Positions 51,830-61,250 of a stretch of DNA of 64,000 bases are shown piece after piece (within the stretch, counting starts at the first letter, position 1; every line of letters begins with the position of its first letter). The stretch spans positions 37,885-101,884 of the forward strand of contig JAGWMZ010000014.1 of NCBI GenBank assembly GCA_028871475.1, given 5' to 3'. This DNA is from Sphingomonadales bacterium (GTDB lineage Bacteria; Pseudomonadota; Alphaproteobacteria; Sphingomonadales; Sphingomonadaceae). The position numbers and the translations under genes are program-made. Below the pieces are notes generated by a model that ran no database searches, was not told where the DNA came from, and saw only the letters and a program-made list of their open reading frames with translations.

Positions 51830-52180
51830 TCAGGCGTGGATGCCGGCGTCGACCGCGTCGATATAGTCGAGCACATCATGCGCGCGGCCCGCCTGCACCA
51901 GTTGCATCGCCGTCTGCCCCGAAAAACCGGGCAAGGGTTCGGAGCGAAACCAGGCATAGGCCACCAGCGAGGTGCCAAAACGCGGCTCGACCTTGTTGAG
52001 CACCTCGACCAGTTCGCGCAGCCGTTTCTGGGTACGGGGCTGGCGCAGCCGCACCGCGCGCTGGATGGCATCCTTGCCAAGGCCCGCCGAACGCGCCAGA
52101 TCCTCCGCATTGGTCAAAAGCGTGGCCGCGATCCGCCGGGGGTCGAACACACCATCGCTGACACAGGATTCCAGATTCAT
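51830..52180 (-). CDS. Xre/MbcA/ParS-type antitoxin
   Basis: A 116-residue antitoxin. The N-terminal half includes a Cro-like helix set (LLTNAEDLARSAGLGKDAIQRAVRL) and the C-terminal half is the toxin-binding MbcA/ParS domain (WFRSEPLPGFSGQTAMQLVQAGRAHDVLDYIDAV). This pairing defines RES-Xre type II systems. The ATG at 52180 follows GAGAAG; a GTG four codons upstream is possible. A perfect inverted repeat directly upstream is the likely autoregulatory site. Confidence 0.88.
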   Translation of the reverse strand: MNLESCVSDGVFDPRRIAATLLTNAEDLARSAGLGKDAIQRAVRLRQPRTQKRLRELVEVLNKVEPRFGTSLVAYAWFRSEPLPGFSGQTAMQLVQAGRAHDVLDYIDAVDAGIHA

Positions 52181-52193
52181 GGGGCTTCTCACT

Positions 52194-52233
52194 ATCGCTA
52201 TTTCTGACGGAATATAGCGTCAGAAATAGCGAT
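52194..52233. promoter_or_regulatory. Perfect 16-bp inverted repeat upstream of the RES/Xre pair
   Basis: ATCGCTATTTCTGACG (52194-52209) and CGTCAGAAATAGCGAT (52218-52233) are exact inverted copies with an 8-base spacer GAATATAG that holds a TATATT-like -10 on the minus strand. Almost certainly the operator and promoter of the antitoxin-toxin operon; it lies just beyond the autotransporter stop and could also terminate that transcript. Confidence 0.75.
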
Positions 52234-52250
52234 GTTCAAGCCTCACTCCC

Positions 52251-55200
52251 TCACAGGCGGAAACGCAGCCCGGCGGTCACACTCTCGCGCTTGGTGGCCT
52301 TGCCCAACTCGCCCGATCCCGACAGGAAGAAGCTGGCACCCGGCGCCAGTTGATAGTTCACCCCGGCCGCCAGCGTGGCATCGAGCCGGTCACGCCCCAC
52401 GCCCAGCGCCATCAGATCCGGCGTCGAACCGGCCAATGCAGCCACAGCCGCGCTCTGGTAACCTTCCGCGCGATAGCGCAGACCCAGCGTCAGGAAGCGA
52501 TGCCAACGCCCGCCGGCATCGGCCGCGGTTTCAAAGCCAAGACCGGCATCAACAAAGCCCTGCGTCTGGTTCGCCGCCGCCACGTTGAGCGCGAAAGGAT
52601 GCGCGCTGACCTCGGTCATGGCATCATGGCTGGTCATCACCCAGGTCGTGCCCACCTGCGGACGCGCCACCCAGCCACCACCCAGCGGCAGGGCGCGGCT
52701 GATCGAGGCATCGAAGGACCAGCTCGGCAGCGAATAGGCGGTGCTGATGAGGCCCGCGTCAGGCACATTGCGCCGGGTCAGCGCATGGGCATTGTCATAG
52801 GCCGCCGACAGGGTGATCCGCGTCACCCCGCCAAAGCGGGCGGCAACGCCGCCCACCACGCCGCGCGCCTGGGTCGAGGCATCAAGCGCGCCGATGCTCT
52901 GGCGCTGATCCATCCAGCCGACATAGGCCGAAACGGCATAGCCATCACCGCCCACGCCAAGGCCGCCCAGCGCGCCAAAACCATTGACCGTGGCATGGCT
53001 GACGCCCTGCTCCTCGTTGCTGGCAAACTGGCGCAGGCTGCCCAGCATCTGGCCAAAGGCGAAGAGATGCGTATCGCCGCGTGCTTCGCTTTCGCCAATG
53101 GTGCGTGCATTGCCCGCCAGTGACAGCGCGGTTTCGGTGCCGATCTGCATGGCATCGGCATAGGGTTCCGGCGTAATCCGGGCAAAGGCACTGGCAATTG
53201 GCGCGGCATTGCCGTCCTGCAGGCTGGAGAGCGCTGGGAACAGCGCGGCGGGCGCCGTGCTGGCCGCCATGGCCGTGTTCACATAGGCGATCGCGCGCCG
53301 CACCTGCGGCGTATAGCTGTCAGGATTGGCGAATTGCACCAGCAGCCCCAGATCGCCATTGGCCAGCGGGCGCAGCGTGCCGGTGAGGCCCGTCAGCGTG
53401 TCATAGCTGCCGCTCACCCCGCCGGTCGCACTGATAAGGTCAAGCGTGGAGCCGACCTTGACTGGAGCCGATGCCGCGATCTGCAGCGTGCTGCCCGGCA
53501 GGATCGTCACCTTGCCCGCCACATTGAGCTTGTCCGACACGGTGGGGGTGATTTCGAAGAGCGAGGTCGAACCACTGGCCAGCGTAACATTGCCATTGAC
53601 CGTCATGGTACCCGGCGAGGCGCCCGGGCTCAGAATGCCATTGACGCTGACATTGCCGTTGACCGTGCCTGCCGAACCAAAGGTGGCGCCGCTGCCGACC
53701 GTGAAGCTCTTTGCGGTCAGTGTCGACCCGGCAAACCCGACGAGGCGCCCGCCTGTCAGTGCCACCGTGTCAAACATACCCATGCCTGACAGCGTGGCAA
53801 AACCGCTGCTTTGGCTGAGGCTACCAATGCCCGAAACATTGGTAAAGGCCACCGGCGCGCTCTGCGTGCCGCCGCCGATGGTGAGCGTGTTGGCACCGCC
53901 GCTGGCAAGAATCGAACCGGCAAAAGCGCCATTCATGGCGAATGTGCTGCTACCGCTCGCGCTGGTCGCAATGTCGCCGATGATCGTGCCGGTGTTGGTA
54001 AGCACGGTACTGGCACCCGAGAGCGAGATGCTGCCCTTGATCGTCCCGCTGTTGCTCAGCGAGGCAACGCCCTGACTGCCGCTGACCGCGTAGATGGTGG
54101 CGTATGGACCATAGGCCGATGGGGTTCCACCATTGATCGTCCCGCTGTTGGTGAAGGTGGTGCTGGAACCGGAGAGATAGCTCCCGCCATTGATCGTGCC
54201 ACTGTTGGCCAGCGACACGGCGCCCCCGCTATAGTTGACGGCAAAGACGCTGTAGGCCGGCCCATAGACCGGCACTGTTGCGCCATTGATCGTGCCGCTG
54301 TTGGTAATGGAGAGGTCGCCAGAGCCCGAGGCGGAATAGGAGGAATAGATCGTGGCGGCCAGTACGCCGCTGATCGTGCCGCTGTTGACCACGGTGTTGT
54401 TTGCCGAGCCAAAGGCCGTCAGCGAGACAGCCGATGACAGGCCATTGCTCAGGATTGAGCCGCTGTTGCTAAAATTGAGACCATTGTTGGTCGAAAGCGA
54501 CACCGCCGTGCCCGCCAGGCTGCTCGACCCGATGGTCGCGCTGTTGCTGAAATTCGCCGTGTTGAGGGTAACGCCGCCGACATTGGCCTGATTCGAAAAG
54601 CTGCCCAGCTCGACATTGTTATAGGGCGCATAGTTGTTGCCGGCATAGCTAAGCCCCGCCACAATGCCGGTTGTGGCAAGCTGATTGACGATGCTGCCAT
54701 CGCCGCTGACATAGATGTCGCCGGTGTAGGCCGAGGGGGCCTTGATCGTCACTTGCGAGGCGGCACCCGCCGCCACGGTGAACTCGCCAGTGAAGCCGGT
54801 CAGCAAACCGCCACCCAGCGTCACAGTGGCTGTGCCGCTGCGCTGATGGCCGATCAGATTGGTTCCGCCGCCGCCATCGATCGTGCCGGTAACGCCATAA
54901 CCCGAACCGGTTTCCACCAGCACATCATTGCCCGAGCCAAAACTGAGATTGCCGCTGAGCGTGCCCCCACTGGCGACAAAGGCGCCCGAGGCATAGCTGG
55001 CCCCGGCATAGGGCGAGTAACCCAGATTAACATTGCCCTTAATCGTGCCTGCATTGCTCAGCACACCGCCCGCCATCTGGACAGCAGTGCCGACACCGGT
55101 CAGCGTGCCACCGGACAGGTTCATTACGCTGTCGCCCGTGCCATAATAGTTCAGGCTGCGGATGGCCGCCCCGGTGGTGCTGGTGATCGAACCGCTGTTG

Positions 55201-57932
55201 GTAACGCTCGATCCGCCAAGCTGCACGCCGTCACCCGTGGCAGTGATGATGCCAGCGTTGGTGAGGGTGGTGGCCGAAACGCCATTGCCACCGGTCGCGC
55301 GGATCGTCCCGCTGTTTACCACATTATAGCCCGATACCGCAGCATAGCTGCTGGTCGAGCCGGTGGTATCGGTAAAACTCACCGTGCCATTGTTGATGAG
55401 CGTCGAGCCGGTCGGCCCGGTGCTGCCATAGCCCGCAGGCAGCGTCACCGTGCCCGAATTGCCCAAGGTGCTGTTGCGCGTGGACGTCAGCGTGCCATTG
55501 TTGGTGATCGTCAATGCCGTTGTCGGCACAGTCCCGCTCGACTGGATGACACTGGTGGTGGAGAGCGCCGCCGCATTGGTGACCAAGACCGATCCATTGA
55601 ACACCACATTGCCCGTGCCTGCGAGGCTGAGCGGCGTGGTCACGGTTCCGTTGGTTCCCAGCGTCAGCGTGGCGCCGCTCCCCACCTGATAGCCCACGCT
55701 CGAAAAACCGGCGCGATTGGCAAAGGTATCGCTGGCATCCGTCGTGACGTCATAACGCAGCAGTGAATTGTTGGCAGTGACCGTGCCGTTGATCCCGGCA
55801 TAGCCGCTGGTGCCCGCGCCGGTAAGCGAGGTGACAAGCTTGTCACCATTGCCCAGCGTCAGATTGCCGTTGAGCATGCCGCCAGGCAAAGCGAGGTAGG
55901 TGTTACCGTTGCCGAATACGAAGCTGTAGGTGTTGGCGATGTTGACGTTGCCGTTGATCGTGCCTGCGTTGAAGACACCAATGGCAAATTGATTAGCACC
56001 ATTGATTGCCAGGCTGCCGCCGGAAATCACACCACCCGCCCTGTTGTCGATCGTGCCGTAACTGCCCAACACGACGCCGGTACCGGAAGCAAAAATCATA
56101 CCGGTGTTGACCAGCGTGCCGCTGCTCAGGCTCAGGCCTGTGGTGGCACCGGCAATGGTGCCGCTGTTGGTGCCGGCGCTGCAGTTGCAGGTGAACATCA
56201 ACGACAGGCCCATGCCCCCCGTCGAACGAATTGTACCGGTGTTGGCAAAGCTCCCGTTCACATAAACCGACGCGGCGGTTCCCCCGGCAGTGATCGTGCC
56301 GCTGTTGGTGAAATAGTTACCAGATTGCAACTGCACGGCATTGCCAGTGGCTGAAATGCTGCCAGTGTTGTTGATCGAACCCAAAACCATGGAAACGGCC
56401 GCAGCAGTGCCGGGATTGGCGGTGATAATCGACCCGTCATTGCGGAAGGTGCCGCCGCTCGAATAGCCGTTGAGCTGGGTCAGGATCTGGCCCGAGCGGT
56501 TGATGGTGCCGGCGTTCACCAGCGTGCCGGCCCCATCGAAATTGATCGTCGTGGTTACCGGATAGCCATTGGCCAACGTCAACGTGGTGCCAAAAGCCGG
56601 CGCCAGATCGAGCACCGAGAAATTGGTGGGCAGGCTGAGCGCGGAGGACAGCGTAGCATCGGCGGTGGTCTTGAGCTGCACCATATTGGTACCCGCCCCG
56701 CCATTGATGCTGCCCGAAATGCCGGTCGATAGGCTGCCGTCCTTCAGCGTGGCAATCAGCGTGTCATTGCCCGAACCGAAGGTGACGTTGCCGGTGATCG
56801 TCCCCGCGCTCGAATCGATCGAACTGTTGCCCGAACCGGTCACGATATTGCCGGTGATTGCCCCACTGTTGACCAGATTGAGCGAGCCGCCCGAGGCCAG
56901 CACTGTATTGCCCGCCTGCGTGGAAATGACGCCGCCTGCATTGTTCGTCACCGCCAGCGAACCGCTGGGCAGCGACAATACGGCCCCATTGCCCGTGTTG
57001 GTGATCGTGCCGGCATTGGTGATGCTGGCCGAGCCGGTGGTGGTCAGCACGCTGCTGCCGCCGGCGCTGATCGTGCCGCCCTTCTGATTGGTCAGCGACA
57101 GATAGCTGTTGTTGATCGCCGCGCCGCTGCCGATGTTGCTGATCGTGCCACTGTTCGTGATGGTGCTGTTGTAATTGGCGATGGTGCCCGCCGCGCTCGA
57201 CGAAGTGATCGTGCCGCTGTTGGAGATGGAACCATAATAGGTCGAAGCCCCCGCGCCCGGTGCGATGGCGCTCAGCGCGCCGCCGTCGATCGTGCCAGCG
57301 TTGTTGATCGAACCATTGGCCTGAATAGCACCGATCGTTCCGCTGGCGCGGTTGGTGATCTGCGAGAAGGTGGCATAATTGCCCGAACTGTAGAGCGCCA
57401 CACCGCTCAAGCCGGTGATCGACCCGGAATTGTCGAGGAAGATGGTGGCCGGGCCATAAAAGTTACCCAAGGTCTGCGTGGCAGAAATACCATAGGTGCC
57501 ACTTACCGTGGCGCCCGCGCCCACGGTGATGCTGGCGTTGGTACCGTAATAATCATAGCTGGCCGAGCCCAGCGGCCCCGAGGTGACGGCGATGCCCGCC
57601 GCGCCCGTCGCCGAGACGGCGCCATTGACAGTGATGGCGGCGCTGCGGCCTGAATAGGGCCCGGAGGCGGGAATGGACACGAGGATCGCCGCCGCGCCGC
57701 TGTTGGTAACGCTGGCACCGGTGCCCACCGTCAACGGCGAAAGCGAGGTCGAGATGGTATAGCCATTGCTATCGCTGCCCGAGCAGGTGGTGCTGGTGCC
57801 CGACTGGCTCGGATCTGGCGAGCATTGCGCCCAGGCCTGGACTGGTATGGCCGCGACCAGCGCCGCGAAACTGACTTGCGCGCACAAACCCGCCGCCCGA
57901 AACGAACGGTTACCAGCCTTATTACGGATCAC
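52251..57932 (-). CDS. Large autotransporter with beta-helical passenger
   Basis: A 1893-residue type V secretion protein. A signal peptide (to about residue 36, AWAQ) is followed by a passenger of roughly 1550 residues rich in Gly, Ser, Thr and Asn, built from many short NSGTI/NAGTI turns expected to form a right-handed beta-helix. The last about 280 residues form the beta-barrel (from about 1615; FGQMLGSLRQFASNEEQG, GGWVARPQVGTTWV, ending GLRFRL, where an aromatic final residue is more usual). No protease or other catalytic motif was seen in the passenger, so adhesion or aggregation is most likely. Repeats make the gene prone to length variation. Confidence 0.9.
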   Translation of the reverse strand: MIRNKAGNRSFRAAGLCAQVSFAALVAAIPVQAWAQCSPDPSQSGTSTTCSGSDSNGYTISTSLSPLTVGTGASVTNSGAAAILVSIPASGPYSGRSAAITVNGAVSATGAAGIAVTSGPLGSASYDYYGTNASITVGAGATVSGTYGISATQTLGNFYGPATIFLDNSGSITGLSGVALYSSGNYATFSQITNRASGTIGAIQANGSINNAGTIDGGALSAIAPGAGASTYYGSISNSGTITSSSAAGTIANYNSTITNSGTISNIGSGAAINNSYLSLTNQKGGTISAGGSSVLTTTGSASITNAGTITNTGNGAVLSLPSGSLAVTNNAGGVISTQAGNTVLASGGSLNLVNSGAITGNIVTGSGNSSIDSSAGTITGNVTFGSGNDTLIATLKDGSLSTGISGSINGGAGTNMVQLKTTADATLSSALSLPTNFSVLDLAPAFGTTLTLANGYPVTTTINFDGAGTLVNAGTINRSGQILTQLNGYSSGGTFRNDGSIITANPGTAAAVSMVLGSINNTGSISATGNAVQLQSGNYFTNSGTITAGGTAASVYVNGSFANTGTIRSTGGMGLSLMFTCNCSAGTNSGTIAGATTGLSLSSGTLVNTGMIFASGTGVVLGSYGTIDNRAGGVISGGSLAINGANQFAIGVFNAGTINGNVNIANTYSFVFGNGNTYLALPGGMLNGNLTLGNGDKLVTSLTGAGTSGYAGINGTVTANNSLLRYDVTTDASDTFANRAGFSSVGYQVGSGATLTLGTNGTVTTPLSLAGTGNVVFNGSVLVTNAAALSTTSVIQSSGTVPTTALTITNNGTLTSTRNSTLGNSGTVTLPAGYGSTGPTGSTLINNGTVSFTDTTGSTSSYAAVSGYNVVNSGTIRATGGNGVSATTLTNAGIITATGDGVQLGGSSVTNSGSITSTTGAAIRSLNYYGTGDSVMNLSGGTLTGVGTAVQMAGGVLSNAGTIKGNVNLGYSPYAGASYASGAFVASGGTLSGNLSFGSGNDVLVETGSGYGVTGTIDGGGGTNLIGHQRSGTATVTLGGGLLTGFTGEFTVAAGAASQVTIKAPSAYTGDIYVSGDGSIVNQLATTGIVAGLSYAGNNYAPYNNVELGSFSNQANVGGVTLNTANFSNSATIGSSSLAGTAVSLSTNNGLNFSNSGSILSNGLSSAVSLTAFGSANNTVVNSGTISGVLAATIYSSYSASGSGDLSITNSGTINGATVPVYGPAYSVFAVNYSGGAVSLANSGTINGGSYLSGSSTTFTNSGTINGGTPSAYGPYATIYAVSGSQGVASLSNSGTIKGSISLSGASTVLTNTGTIIGDIATSASGSSTFAMNGAFAGSILASGGANTLTIGGGTQSAPVAFTNVSGIGSLSQSSGFATLSGMGMFDTVALTGGRLVGFAGSTLTAKSFTVGSGATFGSAGTVNGNVSVNGILSPGASPGTMTVNGNVTLASGSTSLFEITPTVSDKLNVAGKVTILPGSTLQIAASAPVKVGSTLDLISATGGVSGSYDTLTGLTGTLRPLANGDLGLLVQFANPDSYTPQVRRAIAYVNTAMAASTAPAALFPALSSLQDGNAAPIASAFARITPEPYADAMQIGTETALSLAGNARTIGESEARGDTHLFAFGQMLGSLRQFASNEEQGVSHATVNGFGALGGLGVGGDGYAVSAYVGWMDQRQSIGALDASTQARGVVGGVAARFGGVTRITLSAAYDNAHALTRRNVPDAGLISTAYSLPSWSFDASISRALPLGGGWVARPQVGTTWVMTSHDAMTEVSAHPFALNVAAANQTQGFVDAGLGFETAADAGGRWHRFLTLGLRYRAEGYQSAAVAALAGSTPDLMALGVGRDRLDATLAAGVNYQLAPGASFFLSGSGELGKATKRESVTAGLRFRL

Positions 57933-58023
57933 TGACTTGCCCCAGATTACCCTTTGTCAAACATGGGGTTAGTAAGTTAGGTGGTTAAAGTCACGTCAAT
58001 TATTTGTGCCATTCCGGCTCGGT

Positions 58024-58926
58024 TCAGACCTCCCTGCCCGCCTCTTCGAGCAGCCAGTCGCGCAACAGGACGACATGGGGTTTGCGCAAGGCCTCGCGCG
58101 GATAGACGAGGTAATAGTTGCGGTCCTGCGCCAGTGCCCGATCGACCGGGGCAACGAGCGCGCCCGATTGCAGTTCGGGCTGGATGAGCGCGGTGGGCAG
58201 CAGCGCCGCCCCCGCCCCTGCGCAGGCCGCCTGTGCCAGCATCGAGACATGGCCCATCACCGAAATGGCGCGATCCTGCGGAAAGGGCACCTCACACATG
58301 GCGAACCATTGGCACCAGACATCGCGCCGCGTGCCCTGCGCCAGCAAGGGCACGCGCAGGAAATCCTCCGGCGCCCGCACGCCTGCGTTTTGCGCCAGGG
58401 CGGGGGAGAGCACTGGCAACACCTTTTCTCGGAACAGTAGATCATGCTCGACATCGGGCCAGTCGGGGGCGCCGACATGGATGGCCGCATCAAACGCCTC
58501 ATCGGCAAAGCGGAAAATGTCGATGCGCGCGGCGATATTTACCACCAGATCGGGATCATGCATCAAAAGGCCCGGCAGGCGCGGCGCGATCCAGCGCATG
58601 CCGAAAGTGGGCAAGGTCGCCAGATTGACCACCCGGCCCGAGCCCTGGCCCAGCATGTCGCGCGTGGCGGCGCGGATTTCGGCCAGTGGGCGGGTGATAC
58701 GGTCGAGATAGGTGCGGCCCTGTTCGTTGAGCACGATGCGGCGGCCCACCCGGTCGAAGAGCGGCTGCCCCAGCCATGTCTCGAGGCTGGCGATATGCCG
58801 GCTGACGGCGCTTTGCGTCAGGCCAATGTGCGTGCCCGCCAGCGAGGCGCTGCCATAGCGCGCCGCCGCCTCGAAACATTGCAGCATGGTGATGGAGGGC
58901 AAGAGCCGCCGATCATCCTGATTCAT
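58024..58926 (-). CDS. LysR-family regulator (GcvA-like), divergent from ast
   Basis: A 300-residue LysR regulator: winged helix (about 10-68: MLQCFEAAARYGSASLAGTHIGLTQSAVSRHIASLE) and a substrate-binding domain resembling GcvA (VNLATLPTFGMRWIAPRLPGLL; FDAAIHVGAPDWPDV). It is divergent from astB with a 104-bp gap that includes CTCAT/ATGAG inverted half-sites near 58935-58963. It probably activates the arginine succinyltransferase operon in response to arginine or a product, by analogy with other LysR-ast pairings. Confidence 0.87.
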   Translation of the reverse strand: MNQDDRRLLPSITMLQCFEAAARYGSASLAGTHIGLTQSAVSRHIASLETWLGQPLFDRVGRRIVLNEQGRTYLDRITRPLAEIRAATRDMLGQGSGRVVNLATLPTFGMRWIAPRLPGLLMHDPDLVVNIAARIDIFRFADEAFDAAIHVGAPDWPDVEHDLLFREKVLPVLSPALAQNAGVRAPEDFLRVPLLAQGTRRDVWCQWFAMCEVPFPQDRAISVMGHVSMLAQAACAGAGAALLPTALIQPELQSGALVAPVDRALAQDRNYYLVYPREALRKPHVVLLRDWLLEEAGREV

Positions 58927-59030
58927 TCCATTTCCTCATATCATAGGACTTTTTATGCATGAGATAGAGCGCAGGGAACAGGTTTATCAGAAACAGGTTG
59001 AATAAAGGCGAATGAGGCAGGACGGCGCGG

Positions 59031-60314
59031 ATGATCGAGGTGAACTTTGACGGTCTGGTGGGCCCCAGCCATAATTACGCCGGGCTGTCACTGGGCAACA
59101 TCGCCTCGGCCACCCATGCGGGCATGGTCTCGGCCCCGCGCGAGGCGGCGCTGCAGGGGCTGGCCAAGATGCGCCGGATGATGGCGCTGGGGCTGCCGCA
59201 GGGGCTGCTGCTGCCTCATGACCGGCCAGATGCTGCATGGCTGCGCCGTATGGGCTTTGCCGGGGACGATATGACGGTGTGCCGCGCCGCATGGGCGCAT
59301 GAACCCGGGCTGCTGCGCAATGCCTTCTCGGCTTCGGCCATGTGGACGGCCAATGCCGCCACCGTCTCGCCCCGGCCCGACAGCGTGGATGGTCGGCTGC
59401 ATCTCTCGGTCGCCAACCTTGCCTCGATGCCCCATCGCAGCATCGAGGCGCAGCAGACCACCCGCCAGCTCCGCCTGCTCTTCGCCCCCATGCCCCGCGC
59501 CATGGTCCATGATCCCCTGCCCGCCAGCTTCGGCGATGAAGGCGCGGCCAATCACATGCGGCTGTGCGCGGACCATGGGCAGGAAGGGCTGGAGATTTTC
59601 GTGCATGGCAGCGGACCTTCTGGTGGCTTCCCGGCGCGGCAAAGCGCCACCGCCTCGCAAGGATTGGTACGGCGCCATGGTCTGCGCCATGCCCTGCTGG
59701 CCCGCCAGAGCGATGAGGCGATTGCCGCGGGGGCCTTCCACAATGATGTGGTGGCCGTCGCCAATGAAACGGTGCTCTTCACCCATGAGCAGGCTTTTGC
59801 CGAGCGGGATGCGCTCTATGCTGCCATACGCCAGCAACTGCCACAGGTGGAAATCATCGAGGTGCCCGCCGCGCGCGTGTCGCTGCAGGAGGCCATCGCC
59901 TCTTACCTCTTCAATTCGCAGCTCGTCACGCTGAGCGATGGTGCCATGCTGCTCCTGCTGCCCGGAGAGGCGCGCGAGGTGCCCGCTGTCATGGCGTGGC
60001 TGGAGGACCTTCTCGCCACCAACGGCCCGATCCGCAGGCTGGAGTTCATGACCCTGCGCGAATCCATGCGCAACGGCGGCGGCCCCGCCTGCCTGCGCCT
60101 GCGCGTGGCGCTGGAGGAGCGTGAGTTGCCCCTGCTCGACCAGCGTTTCCTGCTGGATGAGGCCAAGGCCGATGCGCTGGAGTCGCTCGTCACCCGCCAC
60201 TGGCCCCAGCACATCGCGCCAGAGGACATCGGCAACCCCGATCTGTGGCAGCAATGCTGGACCGCGCGCGCCGCTTTGCTAGACATGCTTGGCTTTCACG
60301 CGGAGGAACTGTGA
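59031..60314 (+). CDS. astB: N-succinylarginine dihydrolase AstB
   Basis: A 427-residue AstB: opening VNFDGLVGPSHNYAGLSLGNIAS, then FGDEGAANHMRLCADH, FHNDVVAVANETVLF (catalytic His region) and NGGGPACLRLRVAL near residue 345 with the catalytic Cys. The enzyme splits N2-succinylarginine into succinylornithine, ammonia and carbon dioxide, the second step of the AST pathway. Length equals that of known AstB (about 445). First gene of the operon; its stop overlaps the astA start by one base (TGATG). Confidence 0.95.
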   Translation: MIEVNFDGLVGPSHNYAGLSLGNIASATHAGMVSAPREAALQGLAKMRRMMALGLPQGLLLPHDRPDAAWLRRMGFAGDDMTVCRAAWAHEPGLLRNAFSASAMWTANAATVSPRPDSVDGRLHLSVANLASMPHRSIEAQQTTRQLRLLFAPMPRAMVHDPLPASFGDEGAANHMRLCADHGQEGLEIFVHGSGPSGGFPARQSATASQGLVRRHGLRHALLARQSDEAIAAGAFHNDVVAVANETVLFTHEQAFAERDALYAAIRQQLPQVEIIEVPAARVSLQEAIASYLFNSQLVTLSDGAMLLLLPGEAREVPAVMAWLEDLLATNGPIRRLEFMTLRESMRNGGGPACLRLRVALEERELPLLDQRFLLDEAKADALESLVTRHWPQHIAPEDIGNPDLWQQCWTARAALLDMLGFHAEEL

Positions 60315-61249
60315 TGCTCGCGCCTCGCCCCGGTCAGCCTTTCGTCCGCATGGCAAGGAAGGAGGATCTCGACGCGCTGCTCGCTCTGGCCGCGCTGTCG
60401 GGCGGGGGAATGACCAATTTGCCCAATGACCGCGCCGCGCTGCAAGAGCGGCTGAGCCGGAGCGAGACCTCGCTCGACGCGCAGATCAGCGCGCCGCAGG
60501 ATGAGTTCTACATGCTGGCGCTGGAGGATGGAGAGGGCCGCGTCATCGGCACGGCCAGCATCTTTTCACGCATCGGCGTGCGCTGGCCGTTCTACAGCTA
60601 CAAGATGGCACGCGTCACCCATGTCTCGCGCGGGCTGGACCGGATGTTTTCGACGAATGTGCTGCATCTGGTGAATGATTTTGACGGCGCGACGGAGATC
60701 GCCGGGCTGTTCCTGCATCCCGACGCGCGCACCGGCGGGATGGGCGCCATGCTGGCGCGCAGCCGCTATCTCTTCATCGCCCAGCACCGCGAGCGCTTTG
60801 GCGATCAGGTGGTGGCCGAGCTGCGTGGCTGGATGGAGGGCGACACCAGCCCCTTCTGGGAGGCGGTGGCGGGCCCCTTCTTTGGCGGCGGCGTGCTCGA
60901 GGCCGATCTGTTCAACGCCATGCATGGCAACCAGTTCATCGCCGACCTGATGCCGCGCTATCCCATCTACACCTCGATGCTGCCCACCGAGGCGCGCGAG
61001 GCGATCGGCCGCCCGCATGAAAAGTCGCTGCCCGCCTACCGCCTGTTGATGGCTGAGGACTTTCTCGACGATGGCTATTGCGACATTTTTGATGCAGGCC
61101 CCACCGTACACGCCCGCACCGACCAGATCCGCACCATCCGCGATTGCGAGGTGCTTGATGCGGCGGGACCTGTCCGCGCCAGCAAGGGGCCGGGACGGCT
61201 GATTGCCAGCGGAAGACTGCGTGACTTTCGCCTGTGGAAGGAAGATTGA
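60314..61249 (+). CDS. astA: Arginine N-succinyltransferase AstA
   Basis: A 311-residue AstA (GNAT-like). Conserved parts include MARKEDLDALLALAALSGGGMTNLP, FYSYKMARVTHVSRGLDR, GLFLHPDARTGGMGAMLARSRYLFIAQHRERFG and PYxxS-like RYPIYTSMLPTEA. It transfers succinyl from succinyl-CoA to L-arginine, the first AST step. It starts inside the astB stop, so the two are coupled. No astC lies in this window; the ornithine aminotransferase must be elsewhere. Confidence 0.94.
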   Translation: MLAPRPGQPFVRMARKEDLDALLALAALSGGGMTNLPNDRAALQERLSRSETSLDAQISAPQDEFYMLALEDGEGRVIGTASIFSRIGVRWPFYSYKMARVTHVSRGLDRMFSTNVLHLVNDFDGATEIAGLFLHPDARTGGMGAMLARSRYLFIAQHRERFGDQVVAELRGWMEGDTSPFWEAVAGPFFGGGVLEADLFNAMHGNQFIADLMPRYPIYTSMLPTEAREAIGRPHEKSLPAYRLLMAEDFLDDGYCDIFDAGPTVHARTDQIRTIRDCEVLDAAGPVRASKGPGRLIASGRLRDFRLWKED

Positions 61250-61250
61250 G

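Noticed and set aside
52251..57932. Possible CRISPR-like or tandem DNA repeat array
   Set aside because: The repeats are degenerate coding repeats of the autotransporter passenger, not constant repeats with regular unique spacers.
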